Origin: Spongilla lacustris
Lineage: Eukaryota; Porifera; Demospongiae; Spongillida; Spongillidae
Length of the DNA stretch: 64,000 bases
Assembly: GCA_949361645.1 (NCBI GenBank)
Contig: OX442420.1
Coordinates: 1,394,244-1,458,243, forward strand
Direction of reading: 5' to 3'
Part shown: positions 1-18,393 of the stretch, piece after piece
Layout of the letters: each line of letters starts with the position of its first letter
Numbering within the stretch: the stretch's first letter is position 1
Translations under genes and position numbers: made by a program
Notes under the pieces: generated by a model
Databases searched by the model: none
What the model saw: only the letters and a program-made list of their open reading frames with translations
Told to the model about the DNA's origin: nothing

Positions 1-102
1 TTGTAACAAACTTTACCTGTGGTAAGAGTGGTCAAGTTGTGTATGTAAATGCAAACATCACCACGTACATGTAAACTGAATAGATTACATCTGCTGGCAT
101 AG

Positions 103-112
103 GACACACACA

Positions 113-188
<76 letters not shown>

Positions 189-236
189 CACACACACACA
201 CTCACTCACATACATGCACGTGTGCATACACACACA
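103..236. repeat. (CA)n microsatellite
   Basis: A run of CA dinucleotides with a few interruptions. It lies beyond exon 3 of the minus-strand UBE2K gene, so it is probably in that gene's next intron. The flanks at 1-102 and 237-640 show no recognisable exon. Confidence 0.9.
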
Positions 237-639
237 CAAACATGTATAAACACTGCACAATCTCTTGTAACAAGTATGCTACAGTGCTGTCCTCCCACAA
301 GTTCACACTCGCACACGAGTGTATTGCAAGTCACATTCGAGTGTATTGCAAGTCCTCGATACTAGCGCTATTGTGAGCGTCACTCAAATACCAATATACA
401 GCATAGCTACAGATGATTACGATGTTTCAAGCTATTAAGTTCATAGTAAATATTATTGGACCAGCTGTTTTGCTTTACGTTAACGCGCGTGGGTCATTAT
501 TGCACTCGATCCAGTCAAACGCAAGTCGAGTGTGCATTTGTGGGTAGACGGCACTGTAAGTGTGAAGGAAATGAGCAAACAAAACATACTGTACATGTAC
601 AAGCATGTTTGTGTTAGTGGCAAGGAAGGATATGTGCAG

Positions 640-1340
640 TCAAGCAATAAACCTCTCAATAACCTCCTCAGCTCTACACAATAACCCCTCACCTCCACAA
701 TAACCCTCACCTCTATACAATAACCCATCACCTACACACAATAACCCCCTCACCTCCATACAATAACCCCTCACCTCCACACAATAACTCCTCACCTCCA
801 CACAATAACCCCCTGGTGAGGGGTTATTGTGTGGAAATGAGGGGGTTATTGTGTAGAGGTGAGGGGTTATTGTGGAGGTGAGGGGTTATTTTGTAGAGGT
901 GAGGGGTTATTGTGTGGAGGTGAGGGGGTTATTGTGTGGAGGTGAGGGGTTATTGTGTGGAGGTGAGGGGTTATTGTGTGGAAGTGAGGGGTTATTGTGT
1001 AGAGGTGAGGAGGTTATTTTGTAGAGGGGAGGGGTTATTGTGTGGAGGTGAGGAGTTATTGTGTAGAGGTGAGGGGTTATTGTGTGGAGGTGAGGGGGTT
1101 ATTGTGTGGAGGTGAGGGGTTATTGTGTGGAAGTGAGGGGTTATTCTGTAGAGGTTCCACACAATAACTCTCACCTCCACACAATAACCCCTCACCTCTA
1201 CAGAATAACCCCTCACCTCTACACAATAACCCTCACCTCCACACAATAACTCTCACCTCTATACAACAACCCCCTCACCTCCACACAATAATCCCTCACC
1301 TCTACACAATAACCCCCTCACCTCTACACAAATGTTCCTG
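640..1340. repeat. 19-20 bp minisatellite with two orientation switches
   Basis: The unit is approximately ACAATAACCCCTCACCTCC. It runs in one orientation from about 640 to 812, in the reverse-complement orientation (GAGGGGTTATTGTGTGGAGG) from about 813 to 1155, then back to the first orientation to about 1340. The switch points make large hairpins possible. The array lies just 3' (in gene sense) of UBE2K exon 3, in its downstream intron. ORFs across it are by-products of the repeat. Confidence 0.9.
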
Positions 1341-1364
1341 CTCACTGAACATGTACATACTCAC

Positions 1365-4300
1365 CTTGGGTGGGTTGAAGGGGTAGCTATCAGGTATTTG
1401 GATATCCAAATGATACGTTCCTCCTGCCAAATGAAGAAAAGCAATGATGCATCCATTCTACACACTCCATATGAGCACTGAAGCATGTCAATACATACAG
1501 TAAGGCCACATGTACTACATACAGTAAGGCCACATGTACTACATACAGTAAGGCCACATGTACTACATACAGTAAGGCTACATGTACTACATACAGTAAG
1601 GCCACATGTACTGCATACAGTAAGGCCACATGTACTACATACAGTAAGGCCACATGTACTACATACAGTAAGGCCACATGTACTACATACAGTAAGGCCA
1701 CATGTACTGCATACAGTAAGGCCACATGTACTACATACAGTAAGGCCACATGTACTACATACAGTAAGGCCACATGTACTACATACAGTAAGGCCACATG
1801 TACTACATACAGTAAGGCCACATGTACTGCATACAGTAAGGCCACATGTACTACATACAGTAAGGCCACATGTACTACATACAGTAAGGCCACATGTACT
1901 ACATACAGTAAGGCCACATGTACTACATACAGTAAGGCTACACGTACTATACACACTGGTAGGACTCAAAGGCATGCACACATGTACATGTACATGTATG
2001 CTTACCAGTACATGCGTACATGGATAACCAGCCTTGTTTGTAATAATGTAGGTACATGTATGCTGACTGGTACATGTGTACACGAGGGTACAAATGAAGG
2101 CAAGCAGCTCCCAAGTGGAGTATCAAGTAACACGGAACGGTGCTCCGTCCACTTACATGTATTCCCAAGACAATGCCATCAGACATGGGTGAATGGCCCA
2201 CAGCATGCCAGAGTAAACATTCCACCAAGGATCAATCACACAGAGTCCGGTATACCAAGTTCAAGCATGTATTACAGGTGTCTCTGTCTGGCACAGAGTA
2301 ACCATGAGCAATGATTGGGCCTGGGTACCCATACGGGTCTTTATGCAGAGATAATTAGGCCTGGGCACCACTAGATGTGTTCAGGCAGGGATAATTAGGC
2401 CTGGCACCACTAGATGTGTCTATGCAGGGATAATTAGGCCTGGGCACCACTAGATGTGTCTATGCAGGGATGATTAGGCCTGGGGACCACTGGGTGTGTT
2501 TAGACAGGGATAATTACGCCTGGGGACCACTAGGTGTGTAAAGGCAGGGATGCTTAGGCCTGGGCACCACTAAATATGTTGGCCAGGGTACCACTAGGTG
2601 TGTAAAGGCAGGGATGATTTGGCCTGGAGACCACTGGGGGTGCTTAGGCAGGGCTTGATGTTTTAAAACATAGTTATGCGCATTCCACACCCCAGATAGA
2701 TAGCCGTATCATTAACCACGCATGACCACTTACGTAAGTTTCATTTTTATGCCAATTGAATAAATTTATGGTGTGGATAAGGCATTTAGGTTAGGAATGA
2801 CAAAGTGCGTTTTTTCAAACGTAGTGTGGCATGTAGCCAATACACACATGTTACGCTTACCTTTTTTGACCACTACTATAGTACTAAAAGGAAGGTATCA
2901 AAGAGTATAAGGAAGGTATCAAAGAGTACATGTATAAGGAAAATATCAAAGAGTATAAGGAAGGTATCAAAGAGTATAAGGAAGATATCAAAGAGTATAA
3001 GGAAGGTATCAAAGAGTATAAGGAAGGTATCAAAGAATACATGTATAAGGAAGTTAAAGAGTATAAGGAACGTATCAAAGAGTATAAGGAAGATATCAAA
3101 GAGTATAAGGAAGGTATCAAAGAGTACATGTATAAGGAAGATATCAAAGAGTATACATGTAAGGAAGGTATCAAAGAGCATGTTTGATAATTGAGAATAC
3201 GAGAAAGAATATCAAATGCTGGCCTGGCTACATTGCTACAGTAGTGAGACAAGAGTACAAACATCAAGATACAATTGTTTTTAATTATCAATTATTAAAT
3301 GCAAATACATATATACATGTAAAATAAGTGAGTAAAAATGAAAAAAAAAAAAAGAAGCAAAACATGGTGAGTAGATCTGTATTGTGGCTCTCTGCCGCAC
3401 GGACAAAGAGCACATCCGTTTGCAATCTGAATACATGCGACTACATGTGTACTCTAGTGCCATTCATAAAGCAGCAATGATTCGGCTGGGAGTTGATTCA
3501 GCAAATGCAAAAGGTGAACCTAATGCCACGCCTATTGTCTAAATATTGCAATAGACAAAACTGAAGCGAACATACATGTACTAAACCTGTCCAGTGTGGT
3601 CTGACCTTTGTCCTAACACTTGAGGAAAGTTATTACTCCTTACTGTGTACTTTGACCTTACATGGATGCACTTTGACCTTACTTTGACCTAACATGGATG
3701 CACTTTGACCTTACATGGTGCACTTGACCTTACATGTGTGTGCTTTGACCTTGCAGGCTTTCAGACACCACACACATTCACAACAAAATGTGTGCCCAAA
3801 GCCTGTAAGCTCAAAGGTTATTGTTTTGAACGCATTGTTCAAGCACATGTACATGTACATGTGTGTAATGCATGTACCTGTACCTGTAGCCCCCTGCATT
3901 TAAAGCCACTTCTTAGGCAAGAGTGTATGGTGTGCAAAGCACGCAGTACGGAGCCGAAGGCGCCTCGTCCCCAAAGGATGAGGCGGTTCAATTTTTTCCG
4001 GGCGCTCGTTTTATTTGATTGAAGAGTGTTCGGACAGCACCGCTGGTGCAATTTGACCCCGGCTTCGGAGTCGGCGTTGTCGGCGCTTTGCGCCTTAACC
4101 CCAAACCACAAACCACAAACCATAATTTAAGCACCTAATAGTCAACATGCCTTTGGCATGTGACGATCAGCAGGGCACGTGTATTTTCCTCCTTTGACAA
4201 TGCAGATAATGTGGTAGTGCAATATGCTTCATTTATGACAAAGTTTACAACGTACGAACAGGGCAACCGAACGTACGGTTAGAGTGAAGGAACGACAATG

Positions 4301-6727
4301 CATTATGAACGACGATAGCAATTGAATTTATCATCATACTCACATGTATACATGTACATGCAGCCATGTGTATAAACAAAGTGTGCCCATTGATTATAAA
4401 CATGCACTTTGTTTACCTGCAACATTTGGTGTTAATTGTTATTTATTTTTAATAAAGACCATCAGGCCTGGGGACCATAAGGCCTGAGGACCATCAGGTC
4501 TGGGGACCATCGGGCCTGGGAACCATAAGGCCTGAGGACCATCAGGTCTGGGGACCATAAAGCCTGGGGACCATAAAGCCTGGGGACCTATAAGGCCTGA
4601 GGACCATCAGGTCTGGGGACCATAAAGCCTGGGGACCTATAAGGCCTGAGGACCATCAGGTCTGGGGACCATAAAGCCTGGGGACCATCAGGCCTGATGG
4701 TCCTCAAAGCCTGGAGGCCATTAGGCCTGGGGACCATCAGGCCTGGGGAGACCTGAAATCATTGAAACAGCTGTCTGGCAGTCATGTTTATGTTTAAATA
4801 TATACACATGTACAGGAATGCATAGCTTAGAAGGGGTTAAATACCCTCACCTTCAAATGGTGTGTCAGGTGGGCCAGCAATGATGCCCTTCAGTTTGGTG
4901 ACATCTTTTTCATTGATGATCTCAACTTTGATGGCACATTTCTGAGCCTGTCGTGTGTGTGGTGTGTGTGTGAGAGCGAGAGACAGAGGGTGACAATATG
5001 AAGGTGATTGAGTGATGCAGTGATAGAGCGCACCTATATAGAGCACACCAATATAGAACACACCTACATATAGTACACCTATACAGAGCATTTATATAGT
5101 GCACACCTATATAGAGCACACCTATATAGAGCACACCTATATAGAGCACACCTATATAGTGCACACCTGTATAGAGCATACCTATATAGAGCACACCTAT
5201 ATTATAGAAATAGAGCATATCTATATAGAGCACACCTATATAAAGCACTTATGTTATAGAGCACACCTATATAGAGCACACCTATATATAGCACACCTAT
5301 ATAGAGCACACCTATATATAGCACACCTATATAGAGCACAACTATATTATAGAGCGCACCTATATAGAGCACACCTATATAGAGCACACCTATATTATAG
5401 AGCACACCTATATAGAGCACACCTATATAGAGCACACCGATATAGAGCACACCAATATAGCACACCTGTATAGAGCACACCTATATAGAGCACACCTATA
5501 TAGAGCACACCTATATAGAGCACACCTATATAGAGCACACCTATATAGAGCACACCTATACAGAGCACACCTATACTGTAGAATTTAAGTGAAATACGTA
5601 TCAGTATATAAAATTTTCGACCAATCTTTATTTATACGTATCAAAACCTACATATTCATTTATTGGGTGAAGTTAAAAATTACGTATATGTATTAGATAT
5701 TCATTATGCCTACGATGCATTCTCAGGGTTCATGGAAGCCGTGAACTTAGATAGTTCGGTGTTGGGCCTTGTCCTGTCCTTTGAAATACATGTAGTATAA
5801 ACATGCAAGCCGCACTATTTAGATTGTGGCATTTACCGTTCGTTTCAGGTGTGGGTACGGTGCCTTATTTGGAACTTCTCGAAAGACGATGCCGTGATTA
5901 CGTATCAATCATGTTTCGGCAATGATAAATTGAGTATCACGTAGCCCTTGTTAGCTAAACCATTATTAAAAATACATATCCGTATTACGTATTACTTTTA
6001 TACCAACCTTTATTATTTGTATTGCACTTAAATTCTACAGTATAAAGCACACTTATATAAAGCACACCTATATAGAGCACACCGATATAGAGCACACCTA
6101 TATAGAGCACACCTATATAGAGCATACCGATATAGAGCACACCTATATAAAGCACACTGACATAGAGCACACCTATATAGTGCACACCTATATAGTGCAC
6201 ACCTATATAGTGCACACCTATATAGTGCACACCTATATAGAGCACACCTATATTATAGAGCACACCTATATAGAGCACACCTGTATAGAGCACACCTATA
6301 TAGAGCACACCTACAGAGTGCACCGATATAGAGCACACCTATATAGTGCACACCTATATAGTGCACACCTATATAGAGCGCACCTATATAGAGCACACCT
6401 ATATAGAGCACACCTATATAGAGCACACCTATACAGTATGCTCATCACTACAGTTGAATATAAAGTGTAGCCTTACAAGGCTGTACATGTACATTGGCTC
6501 AAGTCGCCCAATCTGTAACGGCTATGTTACAAGCCACGGCAGGTGCAGGGCACTCAAGCTGAACACCAGCAGGAAGGAAAATGTCACCCGACTTTGTAGA
6601 GCTCGTTGTGGGAGGTAAGTTTTCTCAAAATGCACAAAAATCCAGGAACAGCTGTGTTAGCTCATAGGCTGTAGAGTAAATCTATGGTTAGCTTTAATGA
6701 ATGATACACATGTATAGATCTTGTGTT

Positions 6728-6761
<34 letters not shown>

Positions 6762-7381
6762 TGTGTGTGAGTGTGTTATGCACAAGCTATCGGTGAGTGC
6801 AGATTTAAGAAAGCAGCACTACTGTACCTTGTGCTGCATGTCTCCTCAACAGCCTGTAAGGTGCGCACTAATAGCCACCTCTGTTGAGCTGTGATGGAGA
6901 CATCCAGCACTCACACTATTGGGTACCACAAAAGTACCGTAAAACACAATCCACATGGCAACCAATGGACGTCCCTTGATACTTTAACCATGCATAGGAA
7001 GGTGGGTGACCTCCCATACCTGTGGCGCGAGGACGTGCGCCAATGGCAATGGATGTGATAGACGGGGCAGGGTACAGAAGGGGGAAGTGAGGTGGTGAAG
7101 CTTTTAATATACTCGATAACGAGGGGCCACCAAAGGTTATTTTTGACATGGAGGTCATCGTAAATTTTGGAAGTTAGTAGGCCTGCATATATACGTATGT
7201 ACATGTTATGCAGTGTACCAAATAAAGTGGGCGGTTCCGGCTGGTAACACACACACACACACACACAGACACACACACACACAATGCAACACCCAATTTT
7301 ACGCGAATCAGTACTGACCTCTTCGCTGGAGAGAATTTCTTTGAATTCCCGCTTCACTCTCGTTACGTGTAGCTGGGCCAT
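1365..7381 (-). CDS. UBE2K: Ubiquitin-conjugating enzyme E2 K, 5' part (exons 1-3)
   Basis: Exon 1 is 7319-7381 and encodes MAQLHVTRVKREFKEILSSEE, ending at a GTCAGT donor. Exon 2 is 4851-4947 and encodes AQKCAIKVEI through IAGPPDTPFE. Exon 3 is 1365-1423 and encodes GTYHLDIQIPDSYPFNPPK, ending at a GTGAGT donor. Phases join cleanly and the conceptual product aligns without gaps to the N-terminal third of animal UBE2K (HIP2/E2-25K), including the E2 hallmark PPDTP and the YPFNPP loop. UBE2K builds Lys48-linked ubiquitin chains in the cytosol. The catalytic cysteine, the HPN motif and the C-terminal UBA domain are encoded left of position 1, so the gene is partial here. Intron 1 (2.4 kb) and intron 2 (3.4 kb) are filled with minisatellites. 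The gene is divergent from the RAMAC-like gene. Confidence 0.93.
1491..1960. repeat. 24-bp minisatellite in UBE2K intron 2
   Basis: About 19-20 copies of a 24-bp unit, CATACAGTAAGGCCACATGT plus ACTA. Copies vary only at a few positions (TACTA/TACTG, GGCC/GGCT). Because 24 is a multiple of three and the unit has no stop in several frames, it produces long spurious ORFs on both strands. It starts about 70 bp from the exon 3 acceptor. Confidence 0.93.
2310..2655. repeat. ~40-bp minisatellite
   Basis: Seven to eight degenerate copies of a unit of about 40 bp containing GATAATTAGGCCTGGGCACC and ACTAGATGTGT. They lie within UBE2K intron 2. The shared GGCCTGGGGACCA core links it to the array at 4460-4750. 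Confidence 0.85.
2885..3182. repeat. 21-bp minisatellite
   Basis: About 13 copies of a 21-bp unit, AAGGAAGGTATCAAAGAGTA plus T. Some copies are extended by an ACATGT insertion. Seven-residue periodic ORFs (YKEGIKE) are by-products. Located in UBE2K intron 2. Confidence 0.9.
3900..4130. other. GC-rich block, possible dispersed element
   Basis: A stretch with sharply different composition from its AT-rich surroundings, rich in CG and in short inverted repeats (for example GGAGCCGAAGGCGCC). It ends in a triplicated AAACCACAAACC. No coding potential was recognised. It could be a short non-autonomous element, but no second copy occurs in the window. Confidence 0.35.
4460..4752. repeat. ~18-bp minisatellite
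   Basis: Repeats built on GGCCTGGGGACCATCAGG and GGCCTGAGGACCATCAGG, about 16 copies, alternating between TAAGG and TCAGG variants. Lies about 100 bp from the exon 2 donor, in UBE2K intron 2. Confidence 0.9.
5035..6436. repeat. 15-bp minisatellite split by an insertion
   Basis: The unit CACACCTATATAGAG (15 bp) is repeated from about 5035 to 5575 and again from about 6043 to 6436. The two halves are the same array, separated by the fold-back element at 5576-6040. It lies within UBE2K intron 1. Long ORFs such as 5099-5473 are repeat by-products. Confidence 0.92.
5576..6040. mobile_element. 465-bp MITE inserted in the minisatellite
   Basis: The ends are inverted copies, CTGTAGAATTTAAGTG on the left and its complement on the right, and the similarity continues inward imperfectly. 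Both sides are flanked by TA, which occurs in the CTATA of the host array, consistent with a TA target duplication (Tc1/mariner-like). There is no ORF; the interior is AT-rich with repeated TACGTAT. Confidence 0.8.
6437..7318. other. Remainder of UBE2K intron 1
   Basis: Holds a (TG)n tract at about 6725-6778 and a (CA)n tract at about 7248-7284. A short non-repetitive stretch (6472-6615) followed by GTAAGT on the plus strand looks exon-like, but no acceptor or homology supports it. Confidence 0.5.
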
Positions 7382-7673
7382 TTTGGCCCCTAAGCGATGA
7401 CGGAATTGTCATGTGAGTATTTTTTGCATACGATTAATTAATTGCATATTTCTTTGCATATTTCCGCTTTCTTAACGTCCGAAGAGAAACACTATTTCTT
7501 GGTGCGTGAAATAATTTATGCATGCAGTGTGTACTCTTTGGAGATGTTTACAAATTAGCTAGGAATAATATAAGCGCCACAACCGTGTTGTGCACCAATT
7601 AGAATAATTTACGTCTCTATGCCTTTAATTTAGGGCTCAGGGGTATACTCCGAACGCAGGGAACGTCAACATT
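7382..7673. promoter_or_regulatory. Shared divergent promoter region, UBE2K / RAMAC-like
   Basis: Only 292 bp separate the UBE2K start codon (7381, minus) from the first in-frame ATG of the RAMAC-like gene (7674, plus). The interval is AT-rich with a GCATATTTC-type doublet and no obvious TATA box for either gene. It must also hold both 5' UTRs. A GTGAGT donor at about 7416 and pyrimidine-AG acceptors at about 7634-7660 suggest that the RAMAC-like transcript may have a spliced leader exon. A bidirectional promoter is inferred from geometry alone. Confidence 0.6.
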
Positions 7674-14187
<6,514 letters not shown>

Positions 14188-14466
14188 TGTCATCACTATC
14201 TGCAACTTATTAATTGTTGTCACTTGTGTGTATATGTACATGTATGTACGATGTTTGTGCAGTATGAGTGCATGTGTACATTAGTGCACATGGTTCTTGT
14301 GTATTGTATATTTTGTCATCGTGTATGTATATGTGGTAAAACTGCATTGAGAAATGAAAAAAGTACAGTGAGCAATAATATTTATTTTAAAATATGCAGC
14401 ATTGTTTGTGGAAAATACTGGCTAGTGTACTGTTTGGGAGGTTGCAATCAGCTGTGCACACACCAC

Positions 14467-14472
14467 AATAAA
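14467..14472 (+). terminator. Polyadenylation signal AATAAA
   Basis: A canonical AATAAA hexamer 280 bp past the stop codon of the RAMAC-like gene, followed by GT-rich sequence (TGTGTGCTC). It plausibly ends that transcript. Confidence 0.45.
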
Positions 14473-14489
14473 TGTGTGCTCACATGGAG

Positions 14490-16813
14490 TGAAAGGCAAC
14501 TAGAAATCTGAGAGCGGTAACTCAGCAAGTTAATGCATTGGGTAAGTAAAAAGTTAAAATTTCTAGGTACATGTTTTTCTGCATAAACATGCCCCCCCCC
14601 CGGGGGCCGGGAGTGCAAGTGTTGTTGACTCTGACGCCCCCCGATCACAATAGCTAGTACTAAATATATAGTATAGCTAGTGAAGCTCGATCGCCTAGCT
14701 TCATTGTTTTATGGATATACACGTGTCGAAATGGTCTTTTTTTTGTATCAGTATACTGATAATTGGTGAACAGTGCATGCACAATACCGCGGTGTAAACT
14801 TACGTTGAATCTCTTGAATTCATGCAGCTCACTTACTAGTTGCATGAAACTATCAAGTACATATGAATTGTGTTAGGCTGGCCGGGTTGGAGGATCTGTT
14901 CATTGAAGGAAAGAGTATATAAAGTACAATACATGATAAACAAAAAATATCCTGTTACAGATAATCCAAATAAAGTATGCAAACACAAGACTGCTCAAAT
15001 TGCAACTGCAGCTGCTGTTTAGTTTTGAGTAAGGGGAAATATTACATGTAATGGTCAACATAATGGCATATCCAGTAGTATGATAGATGTCTCATATCTA
15101 TGAGGTCAACCTACGTACATTGTGTAAATGTAGAAGCAAATTGAAGTGGCGCCAGCATTGGATAGTAAATGATCCTACGTTCCTGCCTTGTATCCAGAGG
15201 CATTGATTTGTCTTATAGTGGGACTTGGTTTTGTTTGAACTTTTTTTAGATTGCACACAGTGCATATTTTTCAACAGCACATCCAGGTAAGCATGACTGC
15301 ATAAATACTTAGTGTATGCGGGAATTCATCAACGCTCGTACATGTATTCAGATCCAAATACGTCACAGAAATCGGTAGATTACATCACCAACCGAACGTA
15401 GCGGCAATATAATCCGCCCACTGCTGTGACATATTTGGTCTGGGTATGAGACTCGGATTAGACGTATAACAAACTCGCATGTGCATTACAGTGTTCTGTA
15501 TACTATGCAAATTTAACCCTATCTCAGCAATGGCAATGAGTACACTTGAGTATGCTTTTCCCAGAATGGTAATCCTGAGCACACAATTCAAGTGCACAAA
15601 TTCTGTTTGGCCACTGTAGTATCAGTACAAAACGTAAAGCTTGTACCTTCTCCTTAGCCAGCACACACATGCAACACATCTGTTAAAACCCCAACGCAGG
15701 ATCATAAAGTGGTCTAAATTAACTGTTCACAGTGTTCAAGACTTAATTCAGTTTCGGGTCTTCGTCACTACCATATCCCCCCTCAAAAGCTCCACAATAA
15801 GAGCTCTTTCTCTTCTTGTCAGATTTGCTACCCTATAGCTAGCCTTATTTTTCCATGTCAAAAAATGTCTCCTCTAGATATTTAACTCTATGACATTGCA
15901 ACGCGTACTTCAAACTTCATCAGTTATACAACGTGTTTGGAGGTGAGAACAATAGTCAGTATAGGAGTGTGCACACAAGATTGCGCACATTCAAACTTTT
16001 TTACGTAACAAATTGTATCTTAGTATATTGGTAACTGCTGTCGGTTTCGGAGCGTTACACTAAGAATGCATTTAATTCCTAATGTACATGTGTATGCGTA
16101 AGTACATGTGTACTTCAAGTATGCGTCGCATACTGAATAAAGCATGGCTAGCGGCGGGATATTGTAATGCATGGTACCGCATGCACACTAATGGGTTAGC
16201 GATGGCGCATGCATGCACAATGAAAAGATATTTTCAAAACACATAAAAATATTTTCAAAACACTATATACCGCGTCACACAATATCTCTGCCTGCATCGA
16301 GGAATGTTAAACTACTGATGATACGCGTGCAATTAATGATAACTTACTGTAAGCGGTGACAATATTATAAGCATGGCTAGCCCTGGGCCGGGGGCAGCTT
16401 TGCCCCCAGTGGCATGTAGTAATAGGTCCTTAAAATTGTAACTGACAAAAACTTAATCTTTAAAACTTTTTCCCGTTTGTTTCATACGATAACACACCAC
16501 ATCTGGATCTCAACCATCTGTCGAGAGCGTTACTTGTCGTATTATGCATGCGATAATTGTTAAAAGAGCACCAGGGTCGTTGGCAACGAGCGGGTCTGAA
16601 AAAAGATATTTCCTTACAGCACAATCCAAAAACGAATGTAAGCGTTAGTGATACACGTGCATGTAATTTTTCAGTGCCTTTTATAAGTATAATATAATAA
16701 AAATACATGTATATAATATACATGCAGTTATACGTGTTACGCTACTATTCATACGAGGACGCGCATTACGTAGTACGGCATTGCACATTATTTAGATAAT
16801 TATATTAGAAAAT
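14490..16813. other. Intergenic, no gene seen
   Basis: AT-rich DNA between the RAMAC-like and CABIT-SAM genes. It contains a C/G run at about 14591-14607, a palindromic short element around 15408-15456 (ending GGTCTGGGTATGAGACTCG), and a GC-rich hairpin at 16385-16418 (CCGGGGGCAGC / TTTGCCCCC). All ORFs are under 90 codons and lack recognisable motifs. Confidence 0.5.
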
Positions 16814-18158
16814 ATGCATGCAATAACATTAACCCATGACAATTGGGGAGTATTCCCAAACATCACCGTGCACTGCGCACAGAATATGATGGATACAACA
16901 GAACGCGAGCTCCCTTCATGTAGCGACGATAGTGATGCCCAGCAGTCTCCCCACGTGCACGAGGTGTTCTCTCTGAAGAATTTTGTCGCCAAGTACCGCA
17001 TGTCATTTCCACTGCGCATGCGAATAGAAGATGGTGAGTATTCCAACGATCCGGAGGAGTCTCTGTCGGCGGGAGACATCTATTGGTTGCATCTTGTCAA
17101 GGGCACTGCTTCGGTGCTCATTAAAGGTACTGCGGAGACAGGGTACAAGGATATCACTGTTCCCGCCAACTCCTCTGTCGAATATGGCCTTGTGTATTCA
17201 CATGCCGTCGATGCAGAAAATGAACTATCGTTGAATTGCTTCGTTGCGAAAACTGCTGGAGACATTATGTCTCTGAGGCCAATGCCCAGAGTTGTGTGCG
17301 CCACAAGGTCGCACCGCACCGGTAAGGACTGTTCTTCCGTGTCCTCCTCTGAAATCCTCGTGATTCAAGAGGTCAGAAGGGTGCGTGTTTTTGGTCAGCG
17401 TCTAAAAGTGTACAGTATCACTGAGGGTATAGCGAAGGTATTGTCAACGGATTGCTCCGGATATTTCTCAACGCAACCTGCTCTTACCAAACTGAATATG
17501 CACACGCTGTTAAAGCACGTCAAATTCGACTTCCCCACGCAGGCGTATGTGTATAGTGGCGGTACAGACGATGTGCATATACCTCGGTGCCTACATCACT
17601 GCGTTGTGACGTTGCAGGCCATCGTTGAAGGCTCGCAATCTGTCTTAGCCACCAACTATTTGGCAGGATGCAAGCCCGCGTTTATCCGCCCGCCTTCTGA
17701 CTACCTGTACCTGCCTCTTGATAGCCCTATTGTGGTGTCTCTTTACGATGAAGCTGCGGCATCCGTCGCTGTCACTGCCACCGAATCGGACGGCGAGGAC
17801 TGCACTACGATAACGAATGCACATACAAAATGGAAATTGCGCTCTCACGATACGAAACCGCAAATTAGCAATAAAGTGGAGGAAGAACCGAATGACGAAG
17901 GTGGAAACTGCGACGTGTACACCACTCAGTCTCTGATGTCCCTCCAAGAAGATCTCGAGCTGAAGTTTAATCTTTCAATAAATAAAGTTGCGGCCGTGGA
18001 AAACAAGTCTGATTCTTTGTACGGATATGCGTGCCTCAACATCGTTGCTCAACACCAGTCAGCATCAGCAAGCCACTACGACGCGCCAAGTCGCACCAAA
18101 TTTACCGTAAGAGATGAAAATCGTATATGCCCTACGCGGCGACGGAAATGTATATGGT

Positions 18159-18231
<73 letters not shown>

Positions 18232-18316
18232 TGTGTGTGTGTGCGTGTGTGTGTGCGTGTGTGCGTGCGTGTGTGTGTGTGCATGTGTTTGTGTGGTGTG
18301 CGTGTGTGTGAGATCT

Positions 18317-18393
<77 letters not shown>

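Noticed and set aside
1491..1960. CRISPR-like array of 24-bp repeats
   Set aside because: Repeats are contiguous with no spacers, and the DNA is animal nuclear. It is a minisatellite.
1361..2083. Long periodic ORFs on both strands (also 2805-3291, 5099-6338, 9907-10424)
   Set aside because: Unit lengths of 15, 21 or 24 bp are multiples of three, so tandem arrays stay open by chance. Only UBE2K exon 3 inside the first is real.
3925..4015. Possible tRNA or tRNA-derived SINE (GGCGGTTCAATTTTTTCC resembles a B box)
   Set aside because: No A box, no cloverleaf pairing and no recognisable tail.
6472..6615. Possible plus-strand exon ending at GTAAGT inside UBE2K intron 1
   Set aside because: No convincing acceptor, no homology and no partner exon. 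The donor match alone is weak evidence.
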